64,000 nucleotides of DNA from Deltaproteobacteria bacterium (lineage in GTDB: Bacteria > Bdellovibrionota > FAC87 > UBA2466): assembly GCA_016196825.1 (NCBI GenBank), contig JACPWY010000072.1, positions 62,001 to 126,000 of the forward strand, in the 5' to 3' direction. The translations under genes and the position numbers were made by a program. A model generated the notes under the pieces. The model was not told the DNA's origin. It did not search any database and worked only from the letters and a program-made list of their open reading frames with translations. Positions 1-8,138 of the stretch are shown piece after piece; the first letter of the stretch is position 1, and each line of letters starts with the position of its first letter.

Positions 1-1384
1 GTTCGGAATTGGGTTTGCGCCAATCGTTGTTACTGCTCATGGCCTTCATCACGCCAATGACCTGGCAGGGGTAGGGGTCCTTATCCGAGGCGACAAAGAG
101 AATCTCTCCTAAGGGGGAGCGATCGCTGAAAAGGCGGCGGACAATGTCGGTGCCGATGACACAGACGGGACTCCCCTGATCAATGTGATAGGGCGTGATC
201 GGACGCCCACTTTCGAGCTCTCGGTTGACAATTGTGAGATACGGAGCCTCGACCCCGAAGACCGCAACATCATTGTCCGAGCTTTGGCCTCCGTAGGTGA
301 TGGTGCTGCCCCAATCGGTGAGGACCGGACTGATGAGCTCCACTTGGGGGAAAATACGGGGGATTGTCTTCACATCCATTTCGTTGTCGAAGGACATGAA
401 AGGGGGACCGGTGAGGTCGACCGCCTTGGCGTGCCAGTTGTGGTGGCCTCGCACCACCACGCGATTGATGCCCAGATCCTTGTAGCTCTCTATAATTCGA
501 TCCTTGATGAATTGACTCACCGTGATCATCGCCAGAACCGCCGCGATGCCGACCGTGACGCCAATGAGTGTGAGAAACGCTCGTCGCCTGTTTCTATTGA
601 GATTCTCCAAGGCCACCGGCAGCACTCCTCGGATGAGACGGGGCCAGGAGAGCGGAAGCGGGGCGGCCCGTTCGGCCCCTTGCGTGTCAGCCACTGGCCG
701 AGACGAGGTGGTGACCTCAAGCACTCCGTCTCGGATCTTAAGGCGTGTTCTACAACGGGCCGCGATCTCGGGCGAATGGGTGATGAGAATGATGGTCTTG
801 CCGCGCCGATTGAGCTCCTCAAGGAGCCCCATGATGTTTTCCGCGTTCTTTGTGTCGAGGTTTCCGGTCGGCTCATCGGCCAAGATCAGATCCGCGTCAT
901 TCATCAGAGCTCTCGCCACCGCTACGCGCTGCTGCTCCCCACCGGAAAGCTGATTGGGATGGTTGTCGATTCGGTGCTCTAGCCCTACCGTCCGAGCGAG
1001 CTCCTGAGCCCGGGCCCTTTGCTCCTCGGTGACCCGTTTGCGCTCGCAGGGGTAGCTCGCGGGCAACACGATGTTTTCAGTGACCGTTGCACGGGCCAAG
1101 AGATAGAACTGCTGGAAAACAAAGCCAATGGTTCGATTGCGAATCGCGGAGAGCTCGTCCTCTCCTAGCTGTGTGACGTCGAGGTCGTTCAAGAAGATGC
1201 GCCCCGATGTTGGTTTCAGGAGGCATCCGAGGAGGTAGAAGAGAGTGGACTTCCCGGAGCCTGAAGGTCCCTCGATGGCGACGAAATCACCGCGATTGAC
1301 GGTGAAGGAGACGTTGTTTAAAACGCGTACGGTCTGGTGCTCCGTTTTGTAGTCGAAAAAGAGATTTTCGGCTTTCAGAATCAT
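1..1384 (-). CDS. macB: MacB-like ABC transporter, fused ATPase-permease (C-terminus off the window)
   Basis: The inner-membrane component of a tripartite exporter; ATP hydrolysis would drive MacA/TolC-dependent export of a peptide, lipid or drug. Reading from the ATG at 1384, residues 1-225 form an ABC domain with Walker A GPSGSGKST (about 39-47), signature LSGGEQQR (about 146-153) and Walker B LILADEPTG (about 167-175). A first membrane segment follows at about 270-292, then a periplasmic MacB-type domain that is cut at base 1 (461 codons visible; MacB is usually about 650). It overlaps macA by 4 bp (ATGA), so the two are probably translationally coupled. Family assignment is firm; the substrate is unknown. 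Confidence 0.93.
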   Translation of the reverse strand, partial: MILKAENLFFDYKTEHQTVRVLNNVSFTVNRGDFVAIEGPSGSGKSTLFYLLGCLLKPTSGRIFLNDLDVTQLGEDELSAIRNRTIGFVFQQFYLLARATVTENIVLPASYPCERKRVTEEQRARAQELARTVGLEHRIDNHPNQLSGGEQQRVAVARALMNDADLILADEPTGNLDTKNAENIMGLLEELNRRGKTIILITHSPEIAARCRTRLKIRDGVLEVTTSSRPVADTQGAERAAPLPLSWPRLIRGVLPVALENLNRNRRRAFLTLIGVTVGIAAVLAMITVSQFIKDRIIESYKDLGINRVVVRGHHNWHAKAVDLTGPPFMSFDNEMDVKTIPRIFPQVELISPVLTDWGSTITYGGQSSDNDVAVFGVEAPYLTIVNRELESGRPITPYHIDQGSPVCVIGTDIVRRLFSDRSPLGEILFVASDKDPYPCQVIGVMKAMSSNNDWRKPNSE

Positions 1385-2265
1385 GAGTGTTTGTCGGGGA
1401 GCGCTGCGAAATCGACCATCTGAACGCGGTCGCCCTGTATGAGGCCGTCGAGGATCTCAAAGGCCGATTCGTTGCGCAGTCCAACCCTCACCGTGCGCTT
1501 CGTGCCATCGGCCAGGGTGACAAAAAAAACCTCATCCTTTTTTTGAACGTATTCGTGAGGGAGAAGAAGCACGTTGGTGCGCTTTTCCGTGATGATGTCG
1601 ACGAGACAGGACATTCCGGGACGGAGATCGCGATCCTTGTCCAGGACCTCGATGCGGACATTGAATTCCACCGGATCACCGGCGCGGTTCCAGTTCCCCT
1701 TTTCTTTCGCGGCGATGGCGATGTCTCGAATGATGCCATGGTAGGCGTGCTTCGGAACAGCCATAGCCTTGATGAGCGCCTCGCCCCCGCGCCGAATCTT
1801 CGCCACATCGGTTTCGGGGACATCGGAGGTGACGATGAGTTTTGTCAAGTCATCTACCCGTGCAATGGCGTTTCCGTCCTTACCCGTCTCAACGTATTCG
1901 CCCTCGGTTTTCAAAACCTGCACGACCTCACCGTCAAATGGGGCGAGCATCGGGTAGACCTCTTCGCCGCCCCTTAAACTCTGCACAACGCTCACAAGCG
2001 GCATGCCGGCCGTCACTCGTTCTCCCAGGGTGACGAAGATCTTCTTCACGTAGCCACTGTAAGGCGGCGCGATGATGGCGCGGCGCAAGGGCATGAGCAT
2101 GCCGGCGACGGTCACACGCTGGACCAGTTCTCCGCGTTTCACCTCGCCGAGATTGGTGTCGTTGCTGTTGGTTGATGAGAGCCAGCGGCCCAGGAGCGAA
2201 TGGTTGCCAGCCACCAAGGCCGCGCTCATTCCTACAAGCGCCCACTTAATGAGAGGTAGTTTCAT
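1381..2265 (-). CDS. macA: MacA/HlyD-type periplasmic adaptor without the coiled-coil hairpin
   Basis: The membrane-fusion protein expected to link MacB to the outer-membrane channel. It has 294 residues, an N-terminal membrane anchor (about 1-22) and two biotinyl-lipoyl half motifs (around APPYSGYVKKI and APFDGEVVQV), followed by a beta-barrel domain and a membrane-proximal region. The halves are separated by only about 30 residues, and the part outside the motifs is about ten residues (near SLRGGEEVYP), where MacA/AcrA proteins usually carry a long helical hairpin that meets TolC. The gene overlaps the upstream tolC-like gene by 20 bp and macB by 4 bp. The family call is good; how it contacts TolC without a hairpin is open. 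Confidence 0.85.
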   Translation of the reverse strand: MKLPLIKWALVGMSAALVAGNHSLLGRWLSSTNSNDTNLGEVKRGELVQRVTVAGMLMPLRRAIIAPPYSGYVKKIFVTLGERVTAGMPLVSVVQSLRGGEEVYPMLAPFDGEVVQVLKTEGEYVETGKDGNAIARVDDLTKLIVTSDVPETDVAKIRRGGEALIKAMAVPKHAYHGIIRDIAIAAKEKGNWNRAGDPVEFNVRIEVLDKDRDLRPGMSCLVDIITEKRTNVLLLPHEYVQKKDEVFFVTLADGTKRTVRVGLRNESAFEILDGLIQGDRVQMVDFAALPDKHS

Positions 2266-3511
2266 AAAGGTTGCCCCCGTAGTAAAGAGTCTTGGCCTCG
2301 AGATCGCTCAGCGTAAACGCCGTTGTGAGAGCTTGAACACGAGCTGAGAGAAGATTGTTAAGGCTGGTCACGAGATCGAGGTAGCTAACGGCACCGTCGG
2401 CGTAGTCGCGCCGAATGACAGTGTAGGTCTCCGTTTCAAGGGCCAGAAGTTCCTGTGACGTTTTGGCGCTCAGCCTCATCTGGGCGACATACTTCATCAA
2501 AGAGAGGATGGAAGACTGGAGAGAAAGAAGTGTGTCCTGTTGTCGGGCGGCTTCGAGATCAGCAGACGCTCGGGCGACGGCGACATTACGAGATCGAACA
2601 CCCCAATCAAGGATGTTGTAGTTGAGACCGAGGAGAAGATTACCGTTTACCCCTTGGGTGGCGGTGAAGGACTGCGCGCTGCCCAGATAATTGGTGTTCG
2701 AATAGTTGAGCCCCGCTGTGAGATTGAGTTGCGGCCGGTTCTTTCGCTGCTCAAGTTTTACCTCGAGATCGTTGATCTGATTTTGGAGAACGGCCATTCG
2801 CGCCTCAAAGGTCTTCTCCAGGGGCGGCGTGGGCCCGGCGAATTGGGCGGGCTTGGCGGCGGGGATCGGCTGGATTTCAGCCGAAAGTGGGATGGCCAGA
2901 ATGCGGGCGAGGTCATTTCGCGCTTTGGTCACTGAGGTCTCGGCCGACAGGACATCCATCTTCGTCCGTTGCATCTGGGAATTGAGCCTTAGGAAGTCTT
3001 TCCGGGTCTTGAGCCCCTGACGGTACTGTGTAGACACGATCTCAAACTGTTTCTTGAGGGTTTCGAATTGTTCATTCGAAACCGCGAGGAGCAGCGTTTG
3101 GAGCGAGAGCTGGTTGAACGTCTGAATCACATCGAGCGTGAGCTGATCCCGCGCCCTCTGCCAATCGAGCTCGCTGAGAGCCTCTTGAAGTTTGGCGCTC
3201 TCAATGCGGGTGAGGGACGTGCCGTTGTCATAGAGATTCTCGGTGAGGGTCATCCCCAGTGAACTTTGCCAAGGATCTGCGCCCCCGGCGGGGCTTTGAT
3301 TGATGAGTCCCACACCTACTGAGACATCCAGCGAAGGCAGAAGCGCTGAGTGGGCGTTGGCCTCCTTTAAGACCGCCGCCTCTTTCTTGAGGCGCGCTTG
3401 GCGCAGAGTGGGACTATTCTCAACGGCGATGCGAATGAGGTCCTCTAACGGGGTGGGGGCCGCCTGTGTCAGACCCGATACCATTATCAAGAAAAGGGTG
3501 AGGTGATTCAC
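2246..3511 (-). CDS. tolC: TolC-family outer membrane efflux protein
   Basis: The outer-membrane channel of the exporter encoded with macA and macB. The reading frame opens with TTG at 3526, but GTG at 3511 is preferred: GGGAG lies 5 nt ahead of it, and the product then starts with a clean signal peptide (MNHLTLFLIMVSGLTQA). The mature protein is largely helical, with the two repeated OEP domains of the family, and its 421 residues fit TolC-like proteins (420-500). It is the first gene of the minus-strand operon tolC-macA-macB. Substrate unknown. Confidence 0.88.
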   Translation of the reverse strand: MNHLTLFLIMVSGLTQAAPTPLEDLIRIAVENSPTLRQARLKKEAAVLKEANAHSALLPSLDVSVGVGLINQSPAGGADPWQSSLGMTLTENLYDNGTSLTRIESAKLQEALSELDWQRARDQLTLDVIQTFNQLSLQTLLLAVSNEQFETLKKQFEIVSTQYRQGLKTRKDFLRLNSQMQRTKMDVLSAETSVTKARNDLARILAIPLSAEIQPIPAAKPAQFAGPTPPLEKTFEARMAVLQNQINDLEVKLEQRKNRPQLNLTAGLNYSNTNYLGSAQSFTATQGVNGNLLLGLNYNILDWGVRSRNVAVARASADLEAARQQDTLLSLQSSILSLMKYVAQMRLSAKTSQELLALETETYTVIRRDYADGAVSYLDLVTSLNNLLSARVQALTTAFTLSDLEAKTLYYGGNLYETTSH

Positions 3512-3547
3512 GGAGCTCCCATTCAAACGGACGCTATTGGACTTGGC

Positions 3548-3558
3548 TCGGTGACCGA
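3548..3558. promoter_or_regulatory. Short dyad upstream of the efflux operon
   Basis: TCGGT and ACCGA flank a single central G (11 nt). The dyad lies in the 125-bp gap between the divergent tolC-like gene and the 219-residue gene, about 37 nt before the tolC-like start. It could be an operator, but short dyads like this also occur by chance. Confidence 0.22.
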
Positions 3559-3636
3559 TATTTTACTGGAAAAGTTGGGGAAACGCATGCCCACGAAATA
3601 GCCTCAAGAATTGATGCAACACACCGATAAGAGGGC

Positions 3637-4296
3637 ATGTCATCGAGAATGCTAGTCATTTTGGTATTGGTGGCAACTCTGGGAACGGCCATTACTGGGG
3701 AGACATTGAAAGCTCCTCGGCGTCCGAAAAGACTCGTGAACACCAACCCTGACACCGAGTCGACAGAGTTTGTGGAGCCGGCGCCGCTCCAATTGGCCGG
3801 AGGAATCGTGCTCGGGCCGCAAATCCCCAGCACGGGCACGGCCGTCGTCGCCTACGGCGCGGAATTTTTGGGGCTCACTGGAAATGATCGCAAGATCCAG
3901 TGGGGGGTAGGTGTGTTGCAATCGGCGAGTCAGCAGAGCTTGGTCGGAGCCTATCTCACGACGGCGTCCACCCTTACGCTCTTCACTGGTCGCGTGGGAA
4001 TCGGAGTCGACATGAATGAACGTGTAACGCTTTATTTCAGCGGCATTGGTGGATTCTTCTTTTCCACCAGCGGGTATTCAATCGCAACGGCGAGTTCAAC
4101 AACTGCCGTAGCGAGTCCTGGCAACAAAGGCGCCTCCCTTGGCGCGGCGTTGAGTGTTGACGTGAAGGTGGCGCCGCGCATCTCGGTTGCGGGCCAAATA
4201 GACACTCAGACGCTTATCACGACGAGTGATTCCTATAACCCCAGCGCCGTGTTTGGTGTGTCCCACATCCTGGGCACTGTTCGGTTTTGGTTCTAA
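3637..4296 (+). CDS. Secreted, probably outer-membrane beta-barrel protein of unknown function
   Basis: 219 residues. A signal peptide (about 1-22, core LVILVLVATLGTAITG) is followed by alternating hydrophobic/polar strands, Gly- and Ser/Thr-rich turns and a C-terminal aromatic residue (ends RFWF), the usual signature of an outer-membrane barrel. No family was recognised. An in-frame ATG at 3649 is an alternative start that would give a shorter signal peptide. It is transcribed away from the efflux operon and converges on the next lipoprotein gene with a 2-bp gap. Confidence 0.7.
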   Translation: MSSRMLVILVLVATLGTAITGETLKAPRRPKRLVNTNPDTESTEFVEPAPLQLAGGIVLGPQIPSTGTAVVAYGAEFLGLTGNDRKIQWGVGVLQSASQQSLVGAYLTTASTLTLFTGRVGIGVDMNERVTLYFSGIGGFFFSTSGYSIATASSTTAVASPGNKGASLGAALSVDVKVAPRISVAGQIDTQTLITTSDSYNPSAVFGVSHILGTVRFWF

Positions 4297-4298
4297 AT

Positions 4299-5009
4299 TC
4301 AGCTTCCAACCGATGAGGAGGCGTGGGCCGACGTGTAGTCGTAGGACATCGATCCGCCTTGGGATGCGGCCGCCTGGTCGAGGCTCTTGGAATAGGTGCG
4401 CGTCGCGTAGATCTCAACGGCGGCATCCACGGAGAGATCGCTGAGCTCGCTTGAAGAGAAACTCACCGACGTGGCCCCCGAGGCGCTGGTCGATTTGAGC
4501 GCAGTGCTCGATTTGGCTGTACTCTGTGAAGCGGCATAGGTGATGTAGACGGTCACCGATTCATCAGCCGTGATGGCCGGCGTGAAGTTGATCGTGACGC
4601 CAGAAGCGCGCGAGACGGAGCTCGGGGGCGAGCTCAGGGCCACCGTGTTTTTATTCTCGATCTTGTTCACGAAGTCTTTGCTATTGTTGTCGGTGAAAGT
4701 GAACGTATTGGCGGCGGTGTAGCCCGACTTCGATCCATTGTAGGCCGTCCCCAGAAGGGTCGAGGCCGAGAGATCCATTGAGTCCACCTTGATATTGCAT
4801 TTGCCGTCCATCTTGAGGGTCGTTCCGGTGACGCCAGCCAATCGGAATTGCGCTCGAGTCGAGGTCTCGTCCTCCTTGGTATCGTAGGAAGCGCTGTAGG
4901 ACTGATAGATCTTGTCCTGGTTCACATCGGTGCAATTGGCCGTGTCGATAGAGCACGCCGAAAGAAGCACTGCCGCCAGGAGTCCAAAAAGATGTGTGAG
5001 AGTTTTCAT
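4299..5009 (-). CDS. Ser/Thr-rich lipoprotein of unknown function
   Basis: 236 residues with a type II signal peptide: Lys near the N-terminus, a hydrophobic core, and a lipobox LLSAC at about 15-19, so it is probably a lipidated envelope protein. The mature part is low in Cys and rich in Ser, Thr and Ala with strand-like alternation, as in Ig-like or adhesin-like domains; no family was identified. There is no Shine-Dalgarno sequence. Instead a TATATC hexamer (complement of 5017-5022) lies 7 nt before the ATG, so the message may be leaderless. Only 23 bp separate it from the divergent oxidoreductase gene. Confidence 0.78.
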   Translation of the reverse strand: MKTLTHLFGLLAAVLLSACSIDTANCTDVNQDKIYQSYSASYDTKEDETSTRAQFRLAGVTGTTLKMDGKCNIKVDSMDLSASTLLGTAYNGSKSGYTAANTFTFTDNNSKDFVNKIENKNTVALSSPPSSVSRASGVTINFTPAITADESVTVYITYAASQSTAKSSTALKSTSASGATSVSFSSSELSDLSVDAAVEIYATRTYSKSLDQAAASQGGSMSYDYTSAHASSSVGS

Positions 5010-5013
5010 ATTG

Positions 5014-5028
5014 GTCGATATACTCGAC
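5014..5028. promoter_or_regulatory. Compact divergent promoter with overlapping -10 hexamers
   Basis: The 23 bp between the two divergent ATGs hold TATACT (5019-5024, + strand, 8 nt before the ATG at 5033) and TATATC (complement of 5017-5022, 7 nt before the ATG ending at 5009). GTCGA (5014-5018) and TCGAC (5024-5028) make an inverted repeat around them. Neither start has a Shine-Dalgarno sequence. No good -35 is visible on either side; each would lie inside the other gene. Confidence 0.45.
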
Positions 5029-5032
5029 TTCC

Positions 5033-6010
5033 ATGAAGGGTATCAAGATCGGAATCGTTGGGCTTGAGTACGGGGCGAAGGTCTTGGCGCCGGCCTTCCG
5101 CAAGGACCTCCGCTGTGAGGTGGTGGCGTTAGCCGCGACCAGACTTGAGAAGGCCATATCGGTGGCCCAGAGGCTCGGTGTTCCAAACGCCTTCGGCGAT
5201 TATGAGTCGCTTCTGGCCTCGGGCATCGACGCCGTGGCGATTGCAACACCGCCCGCTGCCCAAGTTGTCATCGCGAAGAGCGCATTAAGAAGGGGTATCC
5301 GCGTCTTTGCCGACAAGCCGCTGGGGGTGACTCCCGCTGACACCGAGGCGCTTTTAGCGCTTTCCCGGGGGCTCACGACGATGGTGGACTTTGAATTTGT
5401 AGAGAGCGCTCCGTTTCAACGCTTTCGGAAATTGGTGAAGGCAAGAGGCGCAGTTGAACTTTCGGTCGAGTGGCGCCTGGAGACGTATGCAGCCAAGATG
5501 CGACTGGAGAGTTGGAAGACGCGAGCAACTGAAGGAGGCGGTGCGCTTCACACGTTCGGATCCCACATCTTTTACAATCTGGAATGGTGCTTGGGGCGAA
5601 TGGACTCGCTCACAGCGAAGACCTTCAAACGCCCGGATGATCCTCGAGACACGCACACGGGTGTGGAATTCACAGCGGGTTTTGTGAGTGGCAGTCGGGC
5701 CCAGGTCTTTCTCGACACCGCTGCTTCCGCGGAGAGCGTGCACACGTGGCGATTTGACCAGGTGGAGCTTGCGAATCGGAGCAAGGATTACCTCGGTGGA
5801 TTCACGGTGTCACAAGGGGGGAAGGTAACCTTTGAGACGCCGCCCAGCCCCGAAGATGGCAGAATTGCGGCGGTGGCCTCTCTTGTGGGGCGCTTTGTCG
5901 ACGGGATCTTGGGAAAAGGGCCGAGTGAACCGAGCTTTGCCGCCGGCCACAGGGTGCAGGTTCTCATCGATAAGGCCTTTCAATCTGAAGGGCGCCTCGT
6001 TAGAGTCTAA
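5033..6010 (+). CDS. Gfo/Idh/MocA-family NAD(P)-dependent oxidoreductase
   Basis: 325 residues. The N-terminal Rossmann fold starts with a GIVGLEYG variant of the GxGxxG motif, and the conserved DKPLG (family EKP, the catalytic Lys segment) occurs at about 95. The C-terminal alpha/beta domain follows. The family oxidises, reduces or isomerises sugars, inositols or bilin-type substrates. The GT2 gene starts 3 nt after its stop and other sugar genes follow, so a role in nucleotide-sugar or glycan modification is a reasonable inference. The true substrate cannot be read from sequence. Confidence 0.87.
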   Translation: MKGIKIGIVGLEYGAKVLAPAFRKDLRCEVVALAATRLEKAISVAQRLGVPNAFGDYESLLASGIDAVAIATPPAAQVVIAKSALRRGIRVFADKPLGVTPADTEALLALSRGLTTMVDFEFVESAPFQRFRKLVKARGAVELSVEWRLETYAAKMRLESWKTRATEGGGALHTFGSHIFYNLEWCLGRMDSLTAKTFKRPDDPRDTHTGVEFTAGFVSGSRAQVFLDTAASAESVHTWRFDQVELANRSKDYLGGFTVSQGGKVTFETPPSPEDGRIAAVASLVGRFVDGILGKGPSEPSFAAGHRVQVLIDKAFQSEGRLVRV

Positions 6011-6012
6011 AA

Positions 6013-6798
6013 ATGGAAAAAACGGACACGATCGACGTCGTCATTCCAGTCCACTTTGAAGGGAAGAATATTATCCCGACGCTCGCGGCCTTAAAGAGCG
6101 GCGTCAAACACCCGATTCGCGTTTTGATCTGCTACGACACCGACGAAGACTCGACCCTAGCCTTCCTGAACCACTCGACGGCGAGTGGCATGGAGATCGT
6201 CAGGGTGAAAAACACGGGGCGGGGTGTGCATGGTGCAGTCATCACCGGATTTCGCTACGGGAATGGGCGGGCAGCCATCATGTACCCAGCTGATGACACT
6301 GCAAACGGCGACATCATCGACACCCTGATACGGGAGTTGCAAAAGGGGGCGGACGTCGTGGTGCCGAGTCGCTTCATGCGCGGGGGCTGCATGGTTGGGT
6401 GCCCATGGCTCAAGGCCATTCTTGTGCGCGCCGCCGCGCTCACGCTTCACTATGTGGCGCGGATTCCCGTCCATGATCCGACGAACGGGTTTCGTCTCTT
6501 CTCCCGGCGCGTGATTAGTGAGATCGAGATTGAATCGACAGAGGGTTTTACCTATAGCCTTGAGTACCTGGTAAAGGCCCATCGGTTGGGCCTTAAGATC
6601 GTGGAGGTGCCGGCAAAGTGGTTTGAGAGAAAGGCCGGAAAGAGCCGGTTCCGGATCTTTGGTTGGGCGAAGGCCTATCTCACCTGGTATTGGTATGGGT
6701 ATGCGACGACCTTCTTGCGGAAGGGCCCCGAGACCGTGACAGTCAGAAAAAATCTTGCCGCCGTCAGACCCGATTCATCTGCTCAGCCCGTTTTGTAG
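6013..6798 (+). CDS. Family 2 glycosyltransferase, polyprenyl-phosphate mannosyltransferase-like
   Basis: 261 residues with a GT-A fold: nucleotide-binding start VVIPVHFEGKNI, acidic metal/donor site PADD (about 93-96), and the conserved VPSRFM and DPTNGFRLFSR segments typical of DPM1-like polyprenol-phosphate glycosyltransferases. There are no long C-terminal membrane segments, although a hydrophobic stretch occurs at about 140. It probably transfers a sugar to an undecaprenyl carrier or a growing surface glycan. It follows the Gfo/Idh gene by 2 nt. Its 3' end overlaps the convergent dehydrogenase gene by 35 bp. Confidence 0.88.
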   Translation: MEKTDTIDVVIPVHFEGKNIIPTLAALKSGVKHPIRVLICYDTDEDSTLAFLNHSTASGMEIVRVKNTGRGVHGAVITGFRYGNGRAAIMYPADDTANGDIIDTLIRELQKGADVVVPSRFMRGGCMVGCPWLKAILVRAAALTLHYVARIPVHDPTNGFRLFSRRVISEIEIESTEGFTYSLEYLVKAHRLGLKIVEVPAKWFERKAGKSRFRIFGWAKAYLTWYWYGYATTFLRKGPETVTVRKNLAAVRPDSSAQPVL

Positions 6799-8008
6799 AT
6801 GAAGGAGTGCGCTTAATAGGCGATTGGGAGAGGTCGGGCGTCGGAGTCCACACCCCCCAACAATCCACAAATGGACGGTTCCCCAGTTTGAGGTCCCGAT
6901 ACTCCGTGTGTGGAACGCCGAGGATAAATCCATCACTCGTCTTCAAGATCTCATCCAATTTGGCGTGGGTGGGTTGATAAACGTCGGTGTCGAGAACCAC
7001 AGCCATTTTCGTGCGTAGCACCTTTCTCACCTTGTATGAAAGTGATTCCCGCGTGTCGTCGTGGTCTGGCTTAAAGGCCATGCCGAGAAGCCCGATTCGT
7101 TTCCCCTCAAGTCCCTGCATTTTACTTTCGAGTTGCTCAACGAGGAAGGTCGGCAACCCCTCGTTCACGAGCATCGCCGCGTGGCCTAGAAAGTAGTTGT
7201 TATTGTACGAGGCCGAGAGCTGCATTGTGTCTTTGAAGAGACAGGGGCCGGCGGTGAGGCCGGGCCGCGCAAGATTCTTCAAGCGCGGGTAGTTGTGCGT
7301 GAGGGCATGGTAGATACGTTGGAAGTCGGCTCCGCAACTTTCGGCAATCATGTAGTGCTGGTTGGCGATCGCGAAATGGATGTAGCGCCAGGTGTTCGAA
7401 AACAGTTTGGCGAGCTCCGCCTCTCTTGGAGTGAGACGCAGGATTTCGGGGGCGATCGCGGAGAAAAGCTCGGCGGCCCGATCCTCGGCGTCGGCCTCAA
7501 AGGCAGAAACGATCTGGGGAAAATTATAGATCTCCTCGATTGCGTAACCTTGGGCGACCCGTTCGGGGCAAAAGGCGAGCTTGAGTCCGGGCTTTTCCTT
7601 TTTGAGGTGCTTCCAGATGAGCTCGGTGACTCCAGGGGCGAGGGTGCTTCGAAGCACGAGAAGCTGAGAGCTGTTAAGGAACGGGAGGTATTGATCGATG
7701 ACGTCGGTGACGTCCGACACGCGCGGATTGAGGTGGTTGTCCACCGGGGTACCCGTGACCACGATCACGACATCGCTGTCCTTGAGGACGGCCCCATCAG
7801 TCATGGCCGTGAGGAATTTGCCGATCACCGATTTCAAAGCCTCCTCACCGCCAGCCTCGACGAACGGCATGATGCCATCGTTGACCATCTTGACGGCGCG
7901 AGCGTTGATGTCGACAAGCGTGACCGCATAGCCGCGGGAGGCAAAGGTGATCCCGAGTGGAAGGCCGACGTGGCCGCAGCCACCCAAGATGGCAATGTGC
8001 GTTTTCAT
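6764..8008 (-). CDS. UDP-glucose/GDP-mannose dehydrogenase family (WecC-like UDP-sugar dehydrogenase)
   Basis: 414 residues. The N-terminal NAD-binding domain begins ILGGCGHVGLPLG; the central domain carries the catalytic-cysteine segment (GPCLFKDT) with the nearby Lys; the C-terminal UDP-binding domain includes KPDHDDTRES. The family makes two successive NAD-dependent oxidations of a nucleotide sugar to the uronic acid, for example UDP-ManNAc to UDP-ManNAcA. The substrate is not certain. It is transcribed against the neighbouring sugar genes, and no Shine-Dalgarno sequence is visible. It probably feeds the same glycan pathway. Confidence 0.88.
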   Translation of the reverse strand: MKTHIAILGGCGHVGLPLGITFASRGYAVTLVDINARAVKMVNDGIMPFVEAGGEEALKSVIGKFLTAMTDGAVLKDSDVVIVVTGTPVDNHLNPRVSDVTDVIDQYLPFLNSSQLLVLRSTLAPGVTELIWKHLKKEKPGLKLAFCPERVAQGYAIEEIYNFPQIVSAFEADAEDRAAELFSAIAPEILRLTPREAELAKLFSNTWRYIHFAIANQHYMIAESCGADFQRIYHALTHNYPRLKNLARPGLTAGPCLFKDTMQLSASYNNNYFLGHAAMLVNEGLPTFLVEQLESKMQGLEGKRIGLLGMAFKPDHDDTRESLSYKVRKVLRTKMAVVLDTDVYQPTHAKLDEILKTSDGFILGVPHTEYRDLKLGNRPFVDCWGVWTPTPDLSQSPIKRTPSSTKRAEQMNRV

Positions 8009-8100
8009 TGCGATAGGGTATCAAAGGGATCTCAAACGTCAAAAAAGGAGAGAAGCTAGTAAGCGCTGCATCATTTGCAGAGGGCGGCCTACTCCTGGTT

Positions 8101-8130
8101 TTGCCTTTTCCCGAGAGGACGCGTTAAACT
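8101..8130 (+). promoter_or_regulatory. Candidate promoter placing the transcript start at the epimerase ATG
   Basis: TTGCCT (8101-8106), an 18-bp spacer and TAAACT (8125-8130). The -10 ends 8 nt before the ATG at 8139, which would give a leaderless message. Each hexamer matches the sigma70 consensus at 4 of 6 positions. Confidence 0.4.
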
Positions 8131-8138
8131 AACGAGCT

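Noticed and set aside
185-982. Plus-strand open frame of 265 codons
   Set aside because: It lies wholly antisense to the macB-like gene, whose Walker and signature motifs are intact, and has no ribosome site.
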